Notes: generated from the letters alone by a model not told the origin. A DNA stretch of 64,000 nucleotides from Amphibalanus amphitrite (GCF_019059575.1 NW_024883050.1:62001-126000); one strand, 5' to 3'. Shown: positions 21,601 to 32,696, counted from the stretch's first letter. Numbers and translations: made by a program.

Positions 21601-24600
21601 CGAGAGCCAGCGATCCGAGAAGCCTTAGCTAATCCAAGTACAAGCACATGCTCCGACAACAATTCCTGAACAGCTCCAGGGCCCAAGGAAATCATTGTTT
21701 ATCTTGACCGAACAAAATGTAGATATGTAATTTTCTTTTCAATTTACTTTGCTTTATTTTACTTTACAACAGTCAAACAGAGTAACGGGACTGCAGTAGT
21801 CTGTCTGTGACCGGGCGGGAGACGGGGAGGGAGTCTGTAGACACTCAGCAGACTGCAGTAGTCTGTCTGTGACCAGGCGGGAGACGGGGGGGGGGGGAGG
21901 GAGTCTGAAGACACTCAGCAGACTGCAGTAGTCTGTCTGTGACCGGGCGGGAGACGGGGGGAGTCTGTAGACACTCGGCAGACTGCAGTAGTCTGTCTGT
22001 GACCGGGCGGGAGACGGGGAGGGAGTCTGTAGACACTCACCAGACTGCAGCAGTCTGTCTGTGACCGGGCGGGAGACACGGGGGGGAGTCTGTGGACAAT
22101 CAGCAGACTGCAGTAGTCTGTTTGTGACCGGGCGGGAGACGGGGAGGGAGTCTGTAGACACTCAGCAGACTGCAGTAGGCTGTTTGTGACCGGGCGGGAG
22201 ACGGGGAGGGAGTCTGTAGACACTCAGCAGACTGCAGAAGTCTGTCTGTGACCGGGCGGGAGACGGGGGGAGGGAGTCTGCAGACGGACACTCACCAGGC
22301 CAGGTAGGCACCCAGGAAGAGCACCAGCAGCGCGAGCGACACGTGGTGACTGCTGAAGTGGTGCGGCACCAGCACCAGCTCGAGCAGCGCCAGCACCACG
22401 GGCGCGGTGTGAACGCCGTGGTTCAGCGCCGACGGGTAGAAGAGGTCCATCACCTCCGGGAACACCAGCTCCCGGCTGATGGCGTACATGCCCCAGAACA
22501 GGATACACACCACCTGCCGGCGCCGGCGGCGGCCCCGCTCAGTGCCGCTCAGGGAGGGGAAAATCATCCACGGGAACTCATTGTCAGCTGCATTGAAATC
22601 TTTGTCTCCGCAAATCTTAGGCCGCATTTCCTCGAAACCGGAAATATGTTTGAACGTAAATCAATCCAATTACTTATTCGACAGAGACATAAGACATTCG
22701 TCCGCCAATCACCGCAACCGGTATCACCTGGGCTAGGAAAGCCGGGAGGAGGGGGGGGGGGGGGAGAGAGTCTGCCGAGGGCTAGTCCAATGGACCATCC
22801 CCCAACGGCCAACACCTCACAGTGGGAAGTGTATGAGTCCAGTGGGATAAGAGTGCAGGCCTGGGATAGGACCATGTGAGGGAGTCTCAGAATCTCCCAG
22901 TGACATTCACACCATATGGGCCAAGTGTGGCAGTATGTTGGAAGATTCAGAGACAAAAGTCTGCATCTCGATGGAGATTTGCTTCTGAGAAATATACATA
23001 GGAGTGGACTCAACAAAAATTTGTAGACAAAGAAATGTCAATAAGCATAAATGTGCGAAAATCATCGTTACGAATAAATGCAATGGGTAACCATAATTTA
23101 AAGAAATGTGGGACACAAACAAATTGTCAATGAGCAAAAACAAAGGATTAATATTTGCTGGCAAAAATGATGGGTCTGGCTACAAAACAGCTGGATGATG
23201 GATATTACCAGTGCTTTACGCGATGCCTAATTTTCGGACCTGCGATAACGATAAAATGATAAGAAAGGTTTGCGATAACGAAAAACGATAAAAATGTTAA
23301 AAAATTCTGACAGTGATAGCAATAAAACGATAACGATAGCAAATTGTTTTTTAACAGCGATAACAGAACGATAAACGATAAGACGATAACGATAATTGTT
23401 TTTTAACAGCGATAACAAAAGCGATAAGAAATACAGCTTAAATAAGTGTAGGTACTTTAAGTGTACAAAGACGGAAACCTGAGCCAAGTTGGCGTAGTTT
23501 TTTATGCTGAGTTTGACTTTCTGGAGCAAGTTCATTTATATAATTGTTCACTTCCCCAGATATACGGGAGTGGACCCCCCCCCCGTGTGACTGACCTCTG
23601 CCTGGTCCGCCGCGCAAATCTATACCACCCGTCGGCCGTCTGACAGATCTGTACACTTAGCAGATGGCAACAGGTTGCGCACACATACTGTCGCGCGGCA
23701 TACACTGTCGATCGTCTTTCATTTTTCCATCATCCCGTTTTACATTTTATCGTTTACCGCTCATAATTTTTGTAACTTACGATAAGTGGATGAGCGATAA
23801 TTTTGAGAATTTAGCGATAAAAGTTAACGATACCGATTTACTTAACAGCATATTCAATAATTATCGTTTATCGCTCATCCTATCGCATGCGGAAACCATT
23901 GGATATTACATAGGTAAATAAGTTACTATCAATTATACAAATAATGAGACTAAAGAGAGCCTTAAGAAGCATTAAGCATTCTCTTACTGTTCATAACTCC
24001 ACTAAAGAAGTACTGGTAACCACCTATCACTATTCACTGACCATGGCAATAGGCAAGGAGAGCGCAGTGAAGAACACATCCCTGAGCCTCTGCAGCCGAG
24101 AGGTGGCACTATACACCACAGTGCTGGTACCAAACACATCATTGATGGCTGCAAGGATGTTGTACACCAGCTGCACTGTCTGAAACAAAAATACATTTAT
24201 ATGCCACAAAACACTGCTTATCACATGATTGATGATTTATCACATGATTTATCAGTCTCTGGCCCCTGGTTAATGAGAATCTGCAGTATGCAGCTTATTT
24301 GCATTTAAGAAAGATTTTAAGAAAGGACAGCTAAAAGACAGCAAAATAACGAAAAACAGCATATTAAAGTAACATAATTGCAACCAAATAAACTATTCCA
24401 ACAACAGTTTCTTTATAAGTCATACTTAGTCCTAATATACTAGATAGGTACTCTATGCTTGATCAAATGTCAACATTTACAACAAGCTCATTCAATAGGT
24501 ACATTCTAATTTCATCCAGCCCCACTTCTTACCAGTCCCCAAACAGTGAGGAATTTCCATCGTCCTCCCCATTGCGGCCGCACACTGAAAAGCTCCTTTA

Positions 24601-24709
24601 TGACTGGATGATCTTGCACCAGCTTGGCATTCTCCAGCAGGTGATATGTTTCATAATAGGTGCAGCCTCCAAATACGGCAATGCCGACCAAGTGAAGCAG
24701 GAGGCCCAT
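18649..24709 (-). CDS. AIG1: AIG1/ADTRP-family ER membrane hydrolase, five exons
   Basis: Members of this family are multi-pass membrane threonine hydrolases that cleave fatty acid esters of hydroxy fatty acids (human AIG1 and ADTRP). Coding exons on the minus strand are 24709-24533, 24179-24042, 22513-22296, 19437-19286 and 18707-18649. All junctions are GT-AG with matching phases, giving 247 residues; human AIG1 is about 240. Family landmarks in order: GGRWKFLTVW (Thr55, equivalent of catalytic Thr43 in human), RLRDVFFTALSLP (exon 2), FWGMYAISRELVFP and LNHGVHT (exon 3; His137 or His140 for catalytic His134), LWVYGVMK and LGKKLDHIVWG (exon 4). Exon 5 adds a short charged tail ending KKHR, a KKxx ER-retrieval signal, which supports the exon choice. 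The start is the first ATG leading into hydrophobic MGLLLHLVGIAVFGG; an upstream non-coding exon is possible. Intron 3 holds TTAA element T4 and a minisatellite; intron 2 a GATAA-rich stretch. Function is inferred from family. Confidence 0.9.
18765..18912. repeat. Three copies of a ~57-bp repeat
   Basis: The words ACACACCGGTGGAAACTGCT and GCAGGGTCCCGGACAGGCA recur three times with a period of about 57 bases, with small changes. It lies in the last intron of the AIG1-like gene (between exons 4 and 5). The minus-strand frame reading STGVLPVRDP repeats is an artefact of the repeat. Confidence 0.75.
19588..20778. mobile_element. TTAA-flanked element T4 in intron 3 of the AIG1-like gene
   Basis: Bounded by TTAA at 19584-19587 and 20779-20782. 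The left end CCTTCGCCCCAGTGGGGG mirrors the right end, where CCCCCCACTAGGGCGAAG and CCACTGGGGAGCGGG occur. A G15 run near 19603 faces a C14 run near 20725, each joined to CATATGTTACCACC or its inverse, so the ends can pair over about 30 bases. AGGTCA words are frequent. It shares internal sequence with T1 in opposite orientation and has no transposase. Confidence 0.78.
20783..21784. other. Intron 3 sequence, no second gene seen
   Basis: Ordinary sequence between element T4 and the minisatellite, within intron 3 of the AIG1-like gene. Plus-strand frames at about 21006-21227 and 21388-21669 have no recognisable domain or splice context. A T run and GC-rich words near 21410-21540 are the only notable features. 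Confidence 0.5.
21785..22290. repeat. 70-75 bp minisatellite abutting an exon donor
   Basis: Seven copies of a 61-75 bp unit contain GACTGCAGTAGTCTGTCTGT, GACCGGGCGGGAGACGGGG and GGGAGTCTGTAGACACTCAG. Units vary mainly in G-run length. The array ends at the splice donor of AIG1-like exon 3 (donor after 22296), and the last copy runs into the donor sequence ACTCACC. Minus-strand proline/serine/threonine-rich frames through it are repeat artefacts. Confidence 0.85.
23230..23890. repeat. GATAA-rich inverted array in AIG1 intron 2
   Basis: The left part (23236-23430) has more than ten CGATAA/GATAACGATAA words on the plus strand. The right part (23745-23885) has TTATCG/GCGATAA words in both orientations. 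The ends TGCGATA...TATCGCA suggest an inverted-repeat transposon, but no TSD could be fixed. The words are GATA-factor-type sites. Confidence 0.5.
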
Positions 24710-24999
24710 AATTATCTGTTTTATCTTGAAAGTGGCTGTGAAATGGAAGTCTGGGAGGGTCATACTGAGATCCACAAACATATCGTAAGGTTTTTGAAAA
24801 CAAAACATCTGCAGGGCAGTGGAGTCAGACTAGAGTCAGAGTGGAAACACAGTCCCACCTCACCATCTAACCCCAATTCAAATTCCTAAACTGAAACGCA
24901 AATAAAATAGGGCACACCTCACATGCTAGGCATCAGCATTGAGCAAGACAAATATATTTCCTTGCCTCTACTTCAGTTTGAGTTATGACCAAAATAACA

Positions 25000-25150
25000 T
25001 GTACGACCCCCGGGGATCAACCAAGGCTATAGAACTCCAGGTAAGGACACCAGCCGTTTGACCTTGAACGCCGCCGGCCGGCCGATGACGTCATTGGAGG
25101 CAAGCCGGCTCGGCGGACACACAAGGCGAATGCATAACGGAGGGGCGTTG
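25000..25150 (-). promoter_or_regulatory. Candidate promoter of the AIG1-like gene (CRE plus CCAAT)
   Basis: About 380 bases upstream of the start codon in gene orientation the sequence reads CCAATGACGTCATCGG: a CCAAT word joined to a full CRE TGACGTCA (25086-25093), then GC-rich GGCCGGCCGGCGGCG. The context suits a CpG-rich animal promoter. No TATA box is evident, and the transcription start is not known. Confidence 0.35.
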
Positions 25151-26572
25151 GAACGTTGCGGGAGCCGGGGAGATATTTTAATGTGGTTGTATACCACCAT
25201 TGTTATGCTTATTGATCTACAGACTGCATTCTTTTAAACCTTGATGCACTCTAGGCCTGGATGGTTCGTACATTCGTGGAACGATCACCCCGTCCGAAGT
25301 CCGTGGTCGAAGCTGTCATAGTATTAAAGACACTAAGACGGGTGCAATAACGGCGATCCGATCCCGTCTCTGGCGAATCTAGAGGGGTCGTAAGGACCCA
25401 GGCCGAATCTGACCGTCTATTTTTAGGGAAACGGGGTGGGTGAATTGACAACCGATGGCTTAAGAGATAATGAGAAGAGATCCCGTCGTCGATTGTTGTT
25501 TGACAGACAACACATGTTGTACTGGACGTATGACCATCAGAGGTAATGCCTGAACGTAGGCAAGCATAATTGTTCTGTCATACTGTTTAGGAATATAAAA
25601 TGGTAATGGAGATTATTGAGGATATGATCTCTACATTACAGGAATTCGCTAATTACTACGGCCCATAGGGGCACCGCCGGAGCTGTTGTTTTGCCATCGG
25701 TCCCAGGCAACTCCAGGGAGCTGCAGTACCCGGCGGCCAAAGCGGCCCACCTCGTCGACTCGCAGGTCCTGTGGGATTCCGTGATGCTTTAGTGCTTCAC
25801 CCACAGAAGCACGGGCATAGCAGTAGGATGTGGGGCTAGGTGTCTGTCCACCTCTTCATTGAAAGAACAACGTATACAGCGCCTGGTCCCGCCGAAGCTC
25901 GGTATCGACCGTGACTTATTCACAACTGGCGGATCCAGGAAGCGGTCTTGGACACTGCGGGGGCTTACCCCAAAAAGGTTTCTCGGAATTAATTAAAAAA
26001 AAACTCTGATTTCGATTCCTTGCGCACTGCTGTGCAGTGTGATTAACCAACATTTCCTCAGAAAAGTTGTGAAGTTTTCTTTGATTCTCGAAAAGCGATT
26101 TCGGGCGCTGCCAATGTGGGGGAAGACATTTGCCCCAAATGCCTTCCCCTGGATCCGCCAGTGGGTTGCCCCACTCCGAGCTTGACTAAAACCATTTTCA
26201 AACCCCACCAGAAACCGATGGTAAGGTGAATTTAAATCCAATAACTCATCTCTGTCTGCCCGCCTAAATATGTATACAACACATGGTACGGCACCCGGCC
26301 CTGTCTGAGCTATGAGCCGATCGCGATATTTTCGGCTTTCCCCAACCCAAGCTCGATTAGGAACGTTCTCCTTCCCCACCCGATTGCTGATGTCAATTCA
26401 AATTCAATACCTCATCTCTGTCGGCCCGACCATAACCCATTCATTGCACACCGTTCAGCGCCCCGCCCCGCCAGAAGTATCCTAGCGCGCTGAGCAGTTG
26501 CCTCCAGCCGCGTCATCGCGAGGCCCCGCGCGGCCCATAAATTAATACATTGCGCGAATAGCCGTGTCGCCC
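25150..26572. other. No gene seen; possible degenerate hAT MITE at 25924-26163
   Basis: No credible exon is present. An inverted pair CTGGCGGATCCAGGAAG (25927) and CTTCCCCTGGATCCGCCAGTG (about 26143-26163) looks like worn hAT ends (typical CAGTGGCGGATCCAG), but no 8-bp duplication was found. A stretch AATTCAATACCTCATCTCTG near 26400 resembles one near 26236, probably another small duplication. Confidence 0.35.
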
Positions 26573-26591
26573 CCCTGGGCCCTGTTTCACC

Positions 26592-29195
26592 GCATATTTA
26601 CGTCTGGACAACGAGTTGCGGGGAAAAGTGCTGATTGTGTTGCAGTTTTAGGAGCCGGTGATTAGGCTGGATTTTTGGGTTACTTTTTCGTTCCGATTCA
26701 TGTATTTCATAGTGTTTGGCTTTTGAATATTTTAGTTCTTTCAAATAAATATTGCTTGCCTTACAACTTTTGTAAAAACGTTTCACTTTTTTTATAAGCC
26801 GACGTTCAGAGTCCTAAAAATACATCAGCACTACAATTATTGTAAACAAACAAATGGAGCACCACTTGGCTCTGTTCCAAGGCCATTTTTTAGCTTATCT
26901 GGTGGTTTTCTTGCTCTTGTACGTCGTTTTGTTGGATGTTTTGAATCCCTTAAGATTGACTTATATCATATTTAAGAAGCATGTTGACTGAAAACAATCT
27001 GAAGTATCCATGAGGCTGACAGAAGTCCTGACTACTGAGCAATATCAATATCAAGTTGAACAAGTTATGAAATTTTGGTTGATAAACGCAAGTTGATCGG
27101 GCTCATATATCAGCAAGAAAAAGTAAAATTAAAAGAGCTTATTGTCCAAAAACAAGCTAAAATTTTGCAGACCTTGGAGCAATACTGAAGTGCACGCTGA
27201 GCAGGATCATGCCAGAAAATGTTGACTGACGAGCACATATTGATGTATTGGTATGAATATTGAATGATAACTTACAACAGCAAGATAAATTAGTGCTAAC
27301 TATCAAGTTAAAATCTAGAATGAATGGACTTGGGCAGTTTTACTATGTTTAGATGCTATGCAGATTGTAATGTGCATCAGATACTCGTGTCTGGCAAATG
27401 AAACATGCGATCATTCCATTGCTACTGGAGGAGAAAGCTTGGATCACTAAATCCACTTTATGTTGATTTTGATGTTAATCATCATCACTGTATTTTTTTG
27501 AAAAAAGGATTGTAGTAAAATTGTCAATGTGACAATCCATGCAACGATGTGATCATATTATGTGTTTATAGTCATTCGTGATAGTCATTATTGGTCCAAT
27601 ATACAATGGCAAAGCTCTCAGTCTCAGCGTTTCTTCCTGTGGATGGCCAGCAGTGACTCAGAGCTTAGAAGTATTAGTTTTCTTCACAGGGCTGGGATAA
27701 AAAGTACTGAGGGTAATCTTCCACCAAGGAACTCTACTTTGACATGGTATGAGATGTAGGCACAAGTAGGTAGGTGCTCAGTTCCTATAGTCAGTAGTTG
27801 TGTATGTTTAGTCGGGCTAGCTTAGATCAGATTGTTAGTTTTTTAATTTGCCAAATGTCCATAAAAATGTGACCTGAGCAATGAGCATACCTGAACCTGA
27901 CAGCTGACCTAACCTCAATCATCACACATATTTGCAGCCTACCCAAGACCTGCATGGCAGTAGCACCCAGTTATAGGTAGGTACTCACCCTAACTCAATC
28001 TTACCTGCTAACCTTCAACTTGCCAAAAGTTAGCTCACATTGCCAAGCTGTGTCCAGGGAAACAGTCAACTGAGGAACTGGCTCATTGGGTGGCTGGTGT
28101 GAGTCTGTGCATTTAAAGTGTTTCTTCTCTGAAGCTGCTCTGCACTGCTGTACGTCATGTTAGATGTTCAGAAAATGTGGGAAATGATTACTAAGCTACT
28201 TTAGTGCTTTGTTAATGCTCGAGACATGAACAAGTACATATCCTGCAGGGTACAGCTATGAGTTAGGTGCTAGGTGAGTATGTTATGTGAATGTGCTGTT
28301 CCCTGTTTGACCGTAAGTATACAAACAAGCACAGGGTCACAGTTATATTCAATCTCCACATAAACATACAACAAAAACGGCCATATAGCCTAACTCCGAA
28401 GTCAGATAACTTAAGCCTTTGAAGGCACAACAGTGTTTTGATTAACAGGACAGGTTTACAATATATCCTCTGTCCTTGGGGGATCTTGCTGCCAAGTTGA
28501 GGTATGATGACTGAACTTCAGGACTGATCAACCTTTTCTTAGCCACTGCTTATATACGAAAAAGACCAAATGCTTGTTTGTTTTGATTTACAGGACATGT
28601 ATACAATATATCCTCTGTCCTTGGGGGATCTTGCTGCCAAGTTGAGGTACGATGACTGAACTTCAGGATTGATCAACCTTTTCTTAGCCACTGCTTATAA
28701 ACGACGAGAAAGACCAAATGCTTGTTTGTAAACTGCGTTGAAAATTTAATGATCCACCTTCAATTCTGACATGAGGGCACAAATGAAATAGTTCCCTCTC
28801 CTTTTGGAATACAAAAAGCAAAATATTTAATAAATTTTAGTGGATGGACAAGAGCAATTAGCATAGCTTTCCCTCAAGTTAACTTCTGGCACTGTTGATG
28901 AATTACACTGACTCTTATTCGCTTCATATTTTGTAACAAATGCGCTAAAACTGCAATATAACAGCACTATATGCTTCTTGACAAAATGCAATAGTATTAA
29001 AAATTTAGCCCTGATGGCATTCATTCTTGGTGGAAACGTAATTACAAAATATTTTGTAGTAACTATTAAATTCCGGCCGAAAACAGTGCTCGGTTAAAAA
29101 AAGAATCATTCCAATGACGGTCCATTCTAGCGGTCCTGAAATCGCCACTATTTCCGGCCTCTCCAACGCAACTCGTTGTCCAGACGTAAATATGC
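26592..29195. mobile_element. 2.6-kb non-autonomous transposon, 9-bp TSD (MULE/Merlin type), left copy
   Basis: A terminal inverted repeat of about 29 bases starts GCATATTTACGTCTGGACAA at both ends. The target duplication TGTTTCACC is exact (26583-26591, 29196-29204). A 9-bp TSD is used by Mutator-like and Merlin-like transposons; no transposase remains, so the superfamily is open. A second copy lies inverted at 58815-62623. Both contain a tandem duplication of about 130 bases (here 28450-28735). Small open frames are not conserved as proteins. Confidence 0.9.
28445..28735. repeat. Two tandem copies of a ~130-bp unit
   Basis: The words ACAATATATCCTCTGTCCTT and GGACTGATCAACCTTTTCTT recur twice with a spacing of about 135 bases. 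The same pair is present inverted in the other copy of the host transposon (about 59290-59575), so the duplication predates the two insertions. Confidence 0.8.
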
Positions 29196-29811
29196 TGTTT
29201 CACCGGTGATAGCAGCACGCTGCTATCAAATTGCGCGAGCTGACGTAATGTGATGACGTCATACTGCTGACGTAAGGGGCAATTCTGGCGCACGATTGCC
29301 GCAATATTGTTTTACGTCATCAGCTAAATGTTCGAAGTTAATGTCCAAATTTTTCCTAAACCCAACTTCTTTTAAATACATCATATTGAAAAAATATATA
29401 TCAAAAATATATATACTATCATGACTGCGTAAACTCTTACTTTTAGGCTCATACGTCACTTAATGCCGCCGCCAAGGTCGCGGCAATCGTGCGCCGGAAC
29501 TACCCATTACGACAACAGTATGGCGTCACGACATGACGTCAGCTCGCGAAACGTGATAGCAGCTTGCTGCTATCACCGGTGAAACAGGGCCCTGGGATCA
29601 ACCATTTGATGCGAGCTCACGTGAATGCAAGGACACGCCTAAGAGCTGGACTTTTTGATGACGTCTTTGGGTGACGTCATGTCGTGTGTGACGTTTCGTG
29701 AGCAGGTAAGGAAAAGTCACCACCGCTGGCGAACATTGGTGCGGTAAATGGCAAACACAAATGCTGCGCAGAAAAGACAAATGTGTAACTTCAAACAACG
29801 TCCGGCGAATC

Positions 29812-31325
29812 CTTGGGCGAATCCAAGGCTATATAAACCAGGTAGAACGTTCCCGACGAAAAAGTGGTGACAAGCGATAATTAGTAGCCGCGACCCTCAC
29901 TTGTTCAAAACTATATCCGCAAGCAGCATTTACAGGCTAGCGGAAATCGACCAATCGGCGTTCGGCAATACTCGACGCTGATTGGCCCGATGCTCGTGAC
30001 GAAATTGCGGGGGACTGTAGCTATTCCCCTATGGCGTTTAATAGACTTACGGCTTTTGAAGGGGATTTATACCAGTTTTTGTTGGGTTTGAGGCCATTTT
30101 TGAGCTTGGATATTCTTTCTGTGACTTTTGACTGTGTAATAACGACATTTAATCATGACATTCTATATACTACCGGTGTCACATCGGCCAAAAAGACCGT
30201 AAGTACATGGGATAGACGGACCACTGCTGATGGGGCCACACATGTCGGCGTGTGGTCATCGGAGGTCCGTGAGGGTTCGACATAGACCCTTCATGGGTCG
30301 GTATAGGCCCGGTGGGTCCAGTGTGCAAGCCTATCGGGGGCCGGGGCTGACCCAACAGGGCCCAGTGGCATATAATGTAAGGCTGTCTAGGCCGACGTTG
30401 AGGGCTCATGGGGGCCATATAGGACCAATAGGGACCACATCAGTCAATCAGGGGCCATTTAGGCCAATAAAGGCACTTCAGGGGACTTGAAAAGGTCATT
30501 CAAGAGCTGTGGTGGGCCCATGAGGGGACGGCATTGGTCCAGCAGGTGCAGTCAGGGGATGTTGTACGGGTTTCTCAGTGGCCCATTTGGGCATATCAGT
30601 GACCAATTTGGACCCAGCAGAGGGCTTTGTAGACCTATCAGGGGCTGGTGATGGTTCATCAGGGGCCAGCGTTAGTCCATCGGGGCACGGCATATGCCCA
30701 TCAGAGGTAATTGCGAGCCCACGCTGAACAATGATGGCCCTTCAACGGCCCCTAATGGATCTACATTGACCCATGGGCCATGATGTGTCATGTATGCCCC
30801 TATGACAGGCCTACTCAGACCCCTGATGGACATTCTGATGACCCTATACTGAATGCTAAAGGGGCTCTAAGTTTCTCCAATAACCCTTCGTCAACCCATT
30901 ATTACCATACGCTGGCACTAGGGGCCCCACATCAGCCGCAGGGCAGTCCGTGCCATGACAGCATGTCTTTTCGGCCGATATTACATCGGTAATATTTATT
31001 AAAATCATGATTTTATGGTGTCATTATATAGCTAACAGTCATAAGAAATATATTTCAACTCGAAAACAGCTCCAAACAGCATATAATTTTAAAGAAACTC
31101 CTCCGAAATCCAAAAGCCTATTCGGGTCCATAGAGAATAACTGCGGTCCCCCGCAATTTCGTCACGAGCGTCGGACCAATCAGCGTCGAGTACTGCCGAG
31201 CGCTGATTGGTGAATTTTCCGCTAGCGTGTAAGTACTGCTCGCGGAACAATAGTTCGTCGACAATCCTCCACAAACGTCTGTCACCATTTTTCGTAATGC
31301 TAAACAGCCGGAGCGTACCCCCCTG
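29812..31325. mobile_element. hAT-type element with long inverted ends, TSD GGCGAATC
   Basis: Flanked by GGCGAATC (29804-29811, 31326-31333). Copy B lacks this insertion and shows the empty site with a single GGCGAATC near 34906, which confirms the borders. The right end reads CAGGGGGG in reverse, a hAT-like start. Strong inverted arms lie at 29940-30018 and 31135-31230 (shared words CGACGCTGATTGG, CTCGTGACGAAATTGCGGGG, CGCTAGC). The centre is a degenerate repeat array (30230-30900). No transposase is seen. Confidence 0.82.
30225..30900. repeat. Degenerate array of ATCAGGGGCCA-type words
   Basis: Words such as TCAGGGGCCA, TCAGGGGCTGG, AATAGGGACCA, CATGGGTC and GGCCCAT recur every 18-24 bases through the middle of the hAT-type element. 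The inverse forms (GGCCCCTAATGG, GACCCCTGATGG) dominate after 30730, as though the array were two inverted halves. No open frame here resembles a protein. Confidence 0.6.
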
Positions 31326-31841
31326 GGCGAATCTCAATCTAGAAGTTCTTCATGCGATTGTTAGTTATCTGTCTGCTATATTAGTATGATTGTTATTAGC
31401 GGTTGATTTGTGAAATGTATTATCAAAATCAATGTTTATTGAACGCAGATTCAGTTTATTTTCAGATGTACCTAGGTACCCTTACACTTCACTCATCTCA
31501 AGCTGTTCAAACACCCTTGACAAAGTCGATTAAGATGAAACGTTGGGTATAATTTATGCTGTGTTTTCTCTGCATTGTTAACATATTCATCATATATACA
31601 ATATAAGGGCCACATGCTTTTTACAGGGAGACATGTCAGACAGCCCAGTAGGATGAGGCTTCGTCAAGCGTCATTTTTAGCAAAGCTTTTCTTGCTTAAA
31701 ATCCAGTCTGCAAAACATGGCAGGGCTTACACTTTGGCTTACACTTGACTCCCAGCTGTTGTGTCTTTGCTATGCGATGTTAAACATATAAAACATCTTA
31801 CTATTCATGTATGCGCCATGACTCATGTAATCTTTTCACAG

Positions 31842-32533
31842 CCAAGATGCTCCTAAGGTACTGGGAATGTGGGGAGTGCAGCAGCATCAGTGCAGCACCG
31901 ATGGTCGGATGCGACGGCTGCGATAAATGGTACCACTTCTGTTGTGCGGGACTGACTAAGGAGCCAGGTAAGCGCAAATGTTTTGTGTCGCAGTATTTTT
32001 GTTGCAGCTATAGCGATCAATGAAATATTTTCCGCACTGTTCAGCCAAACATGTATTTCAAACAATCTGCTTCCCAACCAAGGGCGTCGCCACAGGGGGG
32101 GGGGAGGACGGAGGGGATCTCGTCCCCTCCACTTTTTAAAATTTTAACATTACGCCTATGGCGTTGCATGGAAAGAATCGACTTGAAATGGTCCTCGTCC
32201 CCTCCAAAATGGTCAATGTCCCCTCCAGTCGTCGCACCGTGGCGTCGCCCCTGTTCCCAACTGCACAAATTTAGTCAAACAATGTGCCAATATGGAATTT
32301 TCAGGTTCAGTTGAATGAAATAGGAACAATGATAATTGTAGATTACGTATACCTGCAAGAGAGGAAAACAGAATACATTGTATTGCTTGTCCTTCACCGA
32401 TACTGTTATTTTTCCATTTCTAGAAACACCGACATGGCGATGCAGGTGGTACTGCCTGGTGAGGCCGCGGTCTCCGGAATCGCCTGCAGACGAAGTCACC
32501 TGGCGTCCATCTGCACATCACTTGCAGCAGTGA
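31842..32533 (+). pseudogene. Captured PHD-finger gene fragment, copy in A
   Basis: Exon one (31842-31967) follows an acceptor CTTTTCACAG and ends at donor CCAG|GTAAGC. It encodes YWECGEC, then MVGCDGCDKWYHF and CAGLTKEP, giving C-x2-C, C-x2-C and H-x2-C of a C4HC3 PHD finger, most like the TAF3-type fingers that read histone H3K4me3 (Met before the second Cys pair and Trp in DKWYH fit the cage). Exon two starts after TTCTAG at 32424. In the continuing phase it gives W-R-C-R-W-Y-C, a candidate last ligand pair (spacing three, not two), then stops at 32533. The intron contains a hAT MITE. In A one residue after His is Cys instead of Arg. No 5' exons or promoter are recognised, so I call it a captured fragment. 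Confidence 0.72.
32079..32253. mobile_element. 175-bp hAT MITE in the PHD intron, TSD TTCCCAAC (copy in A)
   Basis: Ends CAAGGGCGTCGCCAC and GTGGCGTCGCCCCTG are inverted repeats; the flanks repeat TTCCCAAC (32071-32078, 32254-32261). The same MITE sits at the same place in B and C, so it entered the family before A, B and C spread. The interior is rich in CCCCTCC words on one strand. Confidence 0.9.
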
Positions 32534-32696
32534 GGCCTGCTGACAGCGTCTGGCAGTGTCGGCAACGTGCCAGACAGCTATCTGGAGTCCTGCTCACCGC
32601 AGGTCGCCGACAGGAGGGGCGACGCATCGTCTCCGAGGTCGCCTCAGCAGCAGTGAGACCCCACTGGCCGTCTTCTTAGGCTTCAACTAGATTGCG

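Larger units (their letters stand above)
26580..29589. mobile_element. Palindromic MITE (CCCTGTTTCACCGG ends) split by another transposon
   Basis: The right end GGTGATAGCAGC...GCTGCTATCACC-GGTGAAACAGGG (to 29589) mirrors the left end CCCTGTTTCACC (26580-26591) plus 29205 onward. Flanks repeat CCCTGGG (26573-26579, 29590-29596). The element itself is only about 397 bp; the rest is the inserted 26592-29195 element, which landed 12 bases inside its terminus. A subterminal perfect hairpin TGATAGCAGC-AC-GCTGCTATCA lies inside the left end. The interior has inverted TGACGTCA/GCGCGAGCTGACGT words. Confidence 0.78.

Noticed and set aside
21754..22291. Minus-strand frames of SRPVTDRLLQSAECLQTP repeats
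   Set aside because: Entirely produced by the minisatellite next to exon 3. The flanking AIG1 exon frame ends at a clear splice donor instead.
25924..26163. A confident hAT MITE
   Set aside because: The inverted CTGGCGGATCCAGG ends are suggestive, but no 8-bp duplication was found, so it is mentioned only within a gap entry.
31842..32678. Treating the PHD fragment as a complete host gene
   Set aside because: It occurs three times, each within the same transposon borders, and no start codon or 5' exons are recognised. Captured fragment is the simpler reading.
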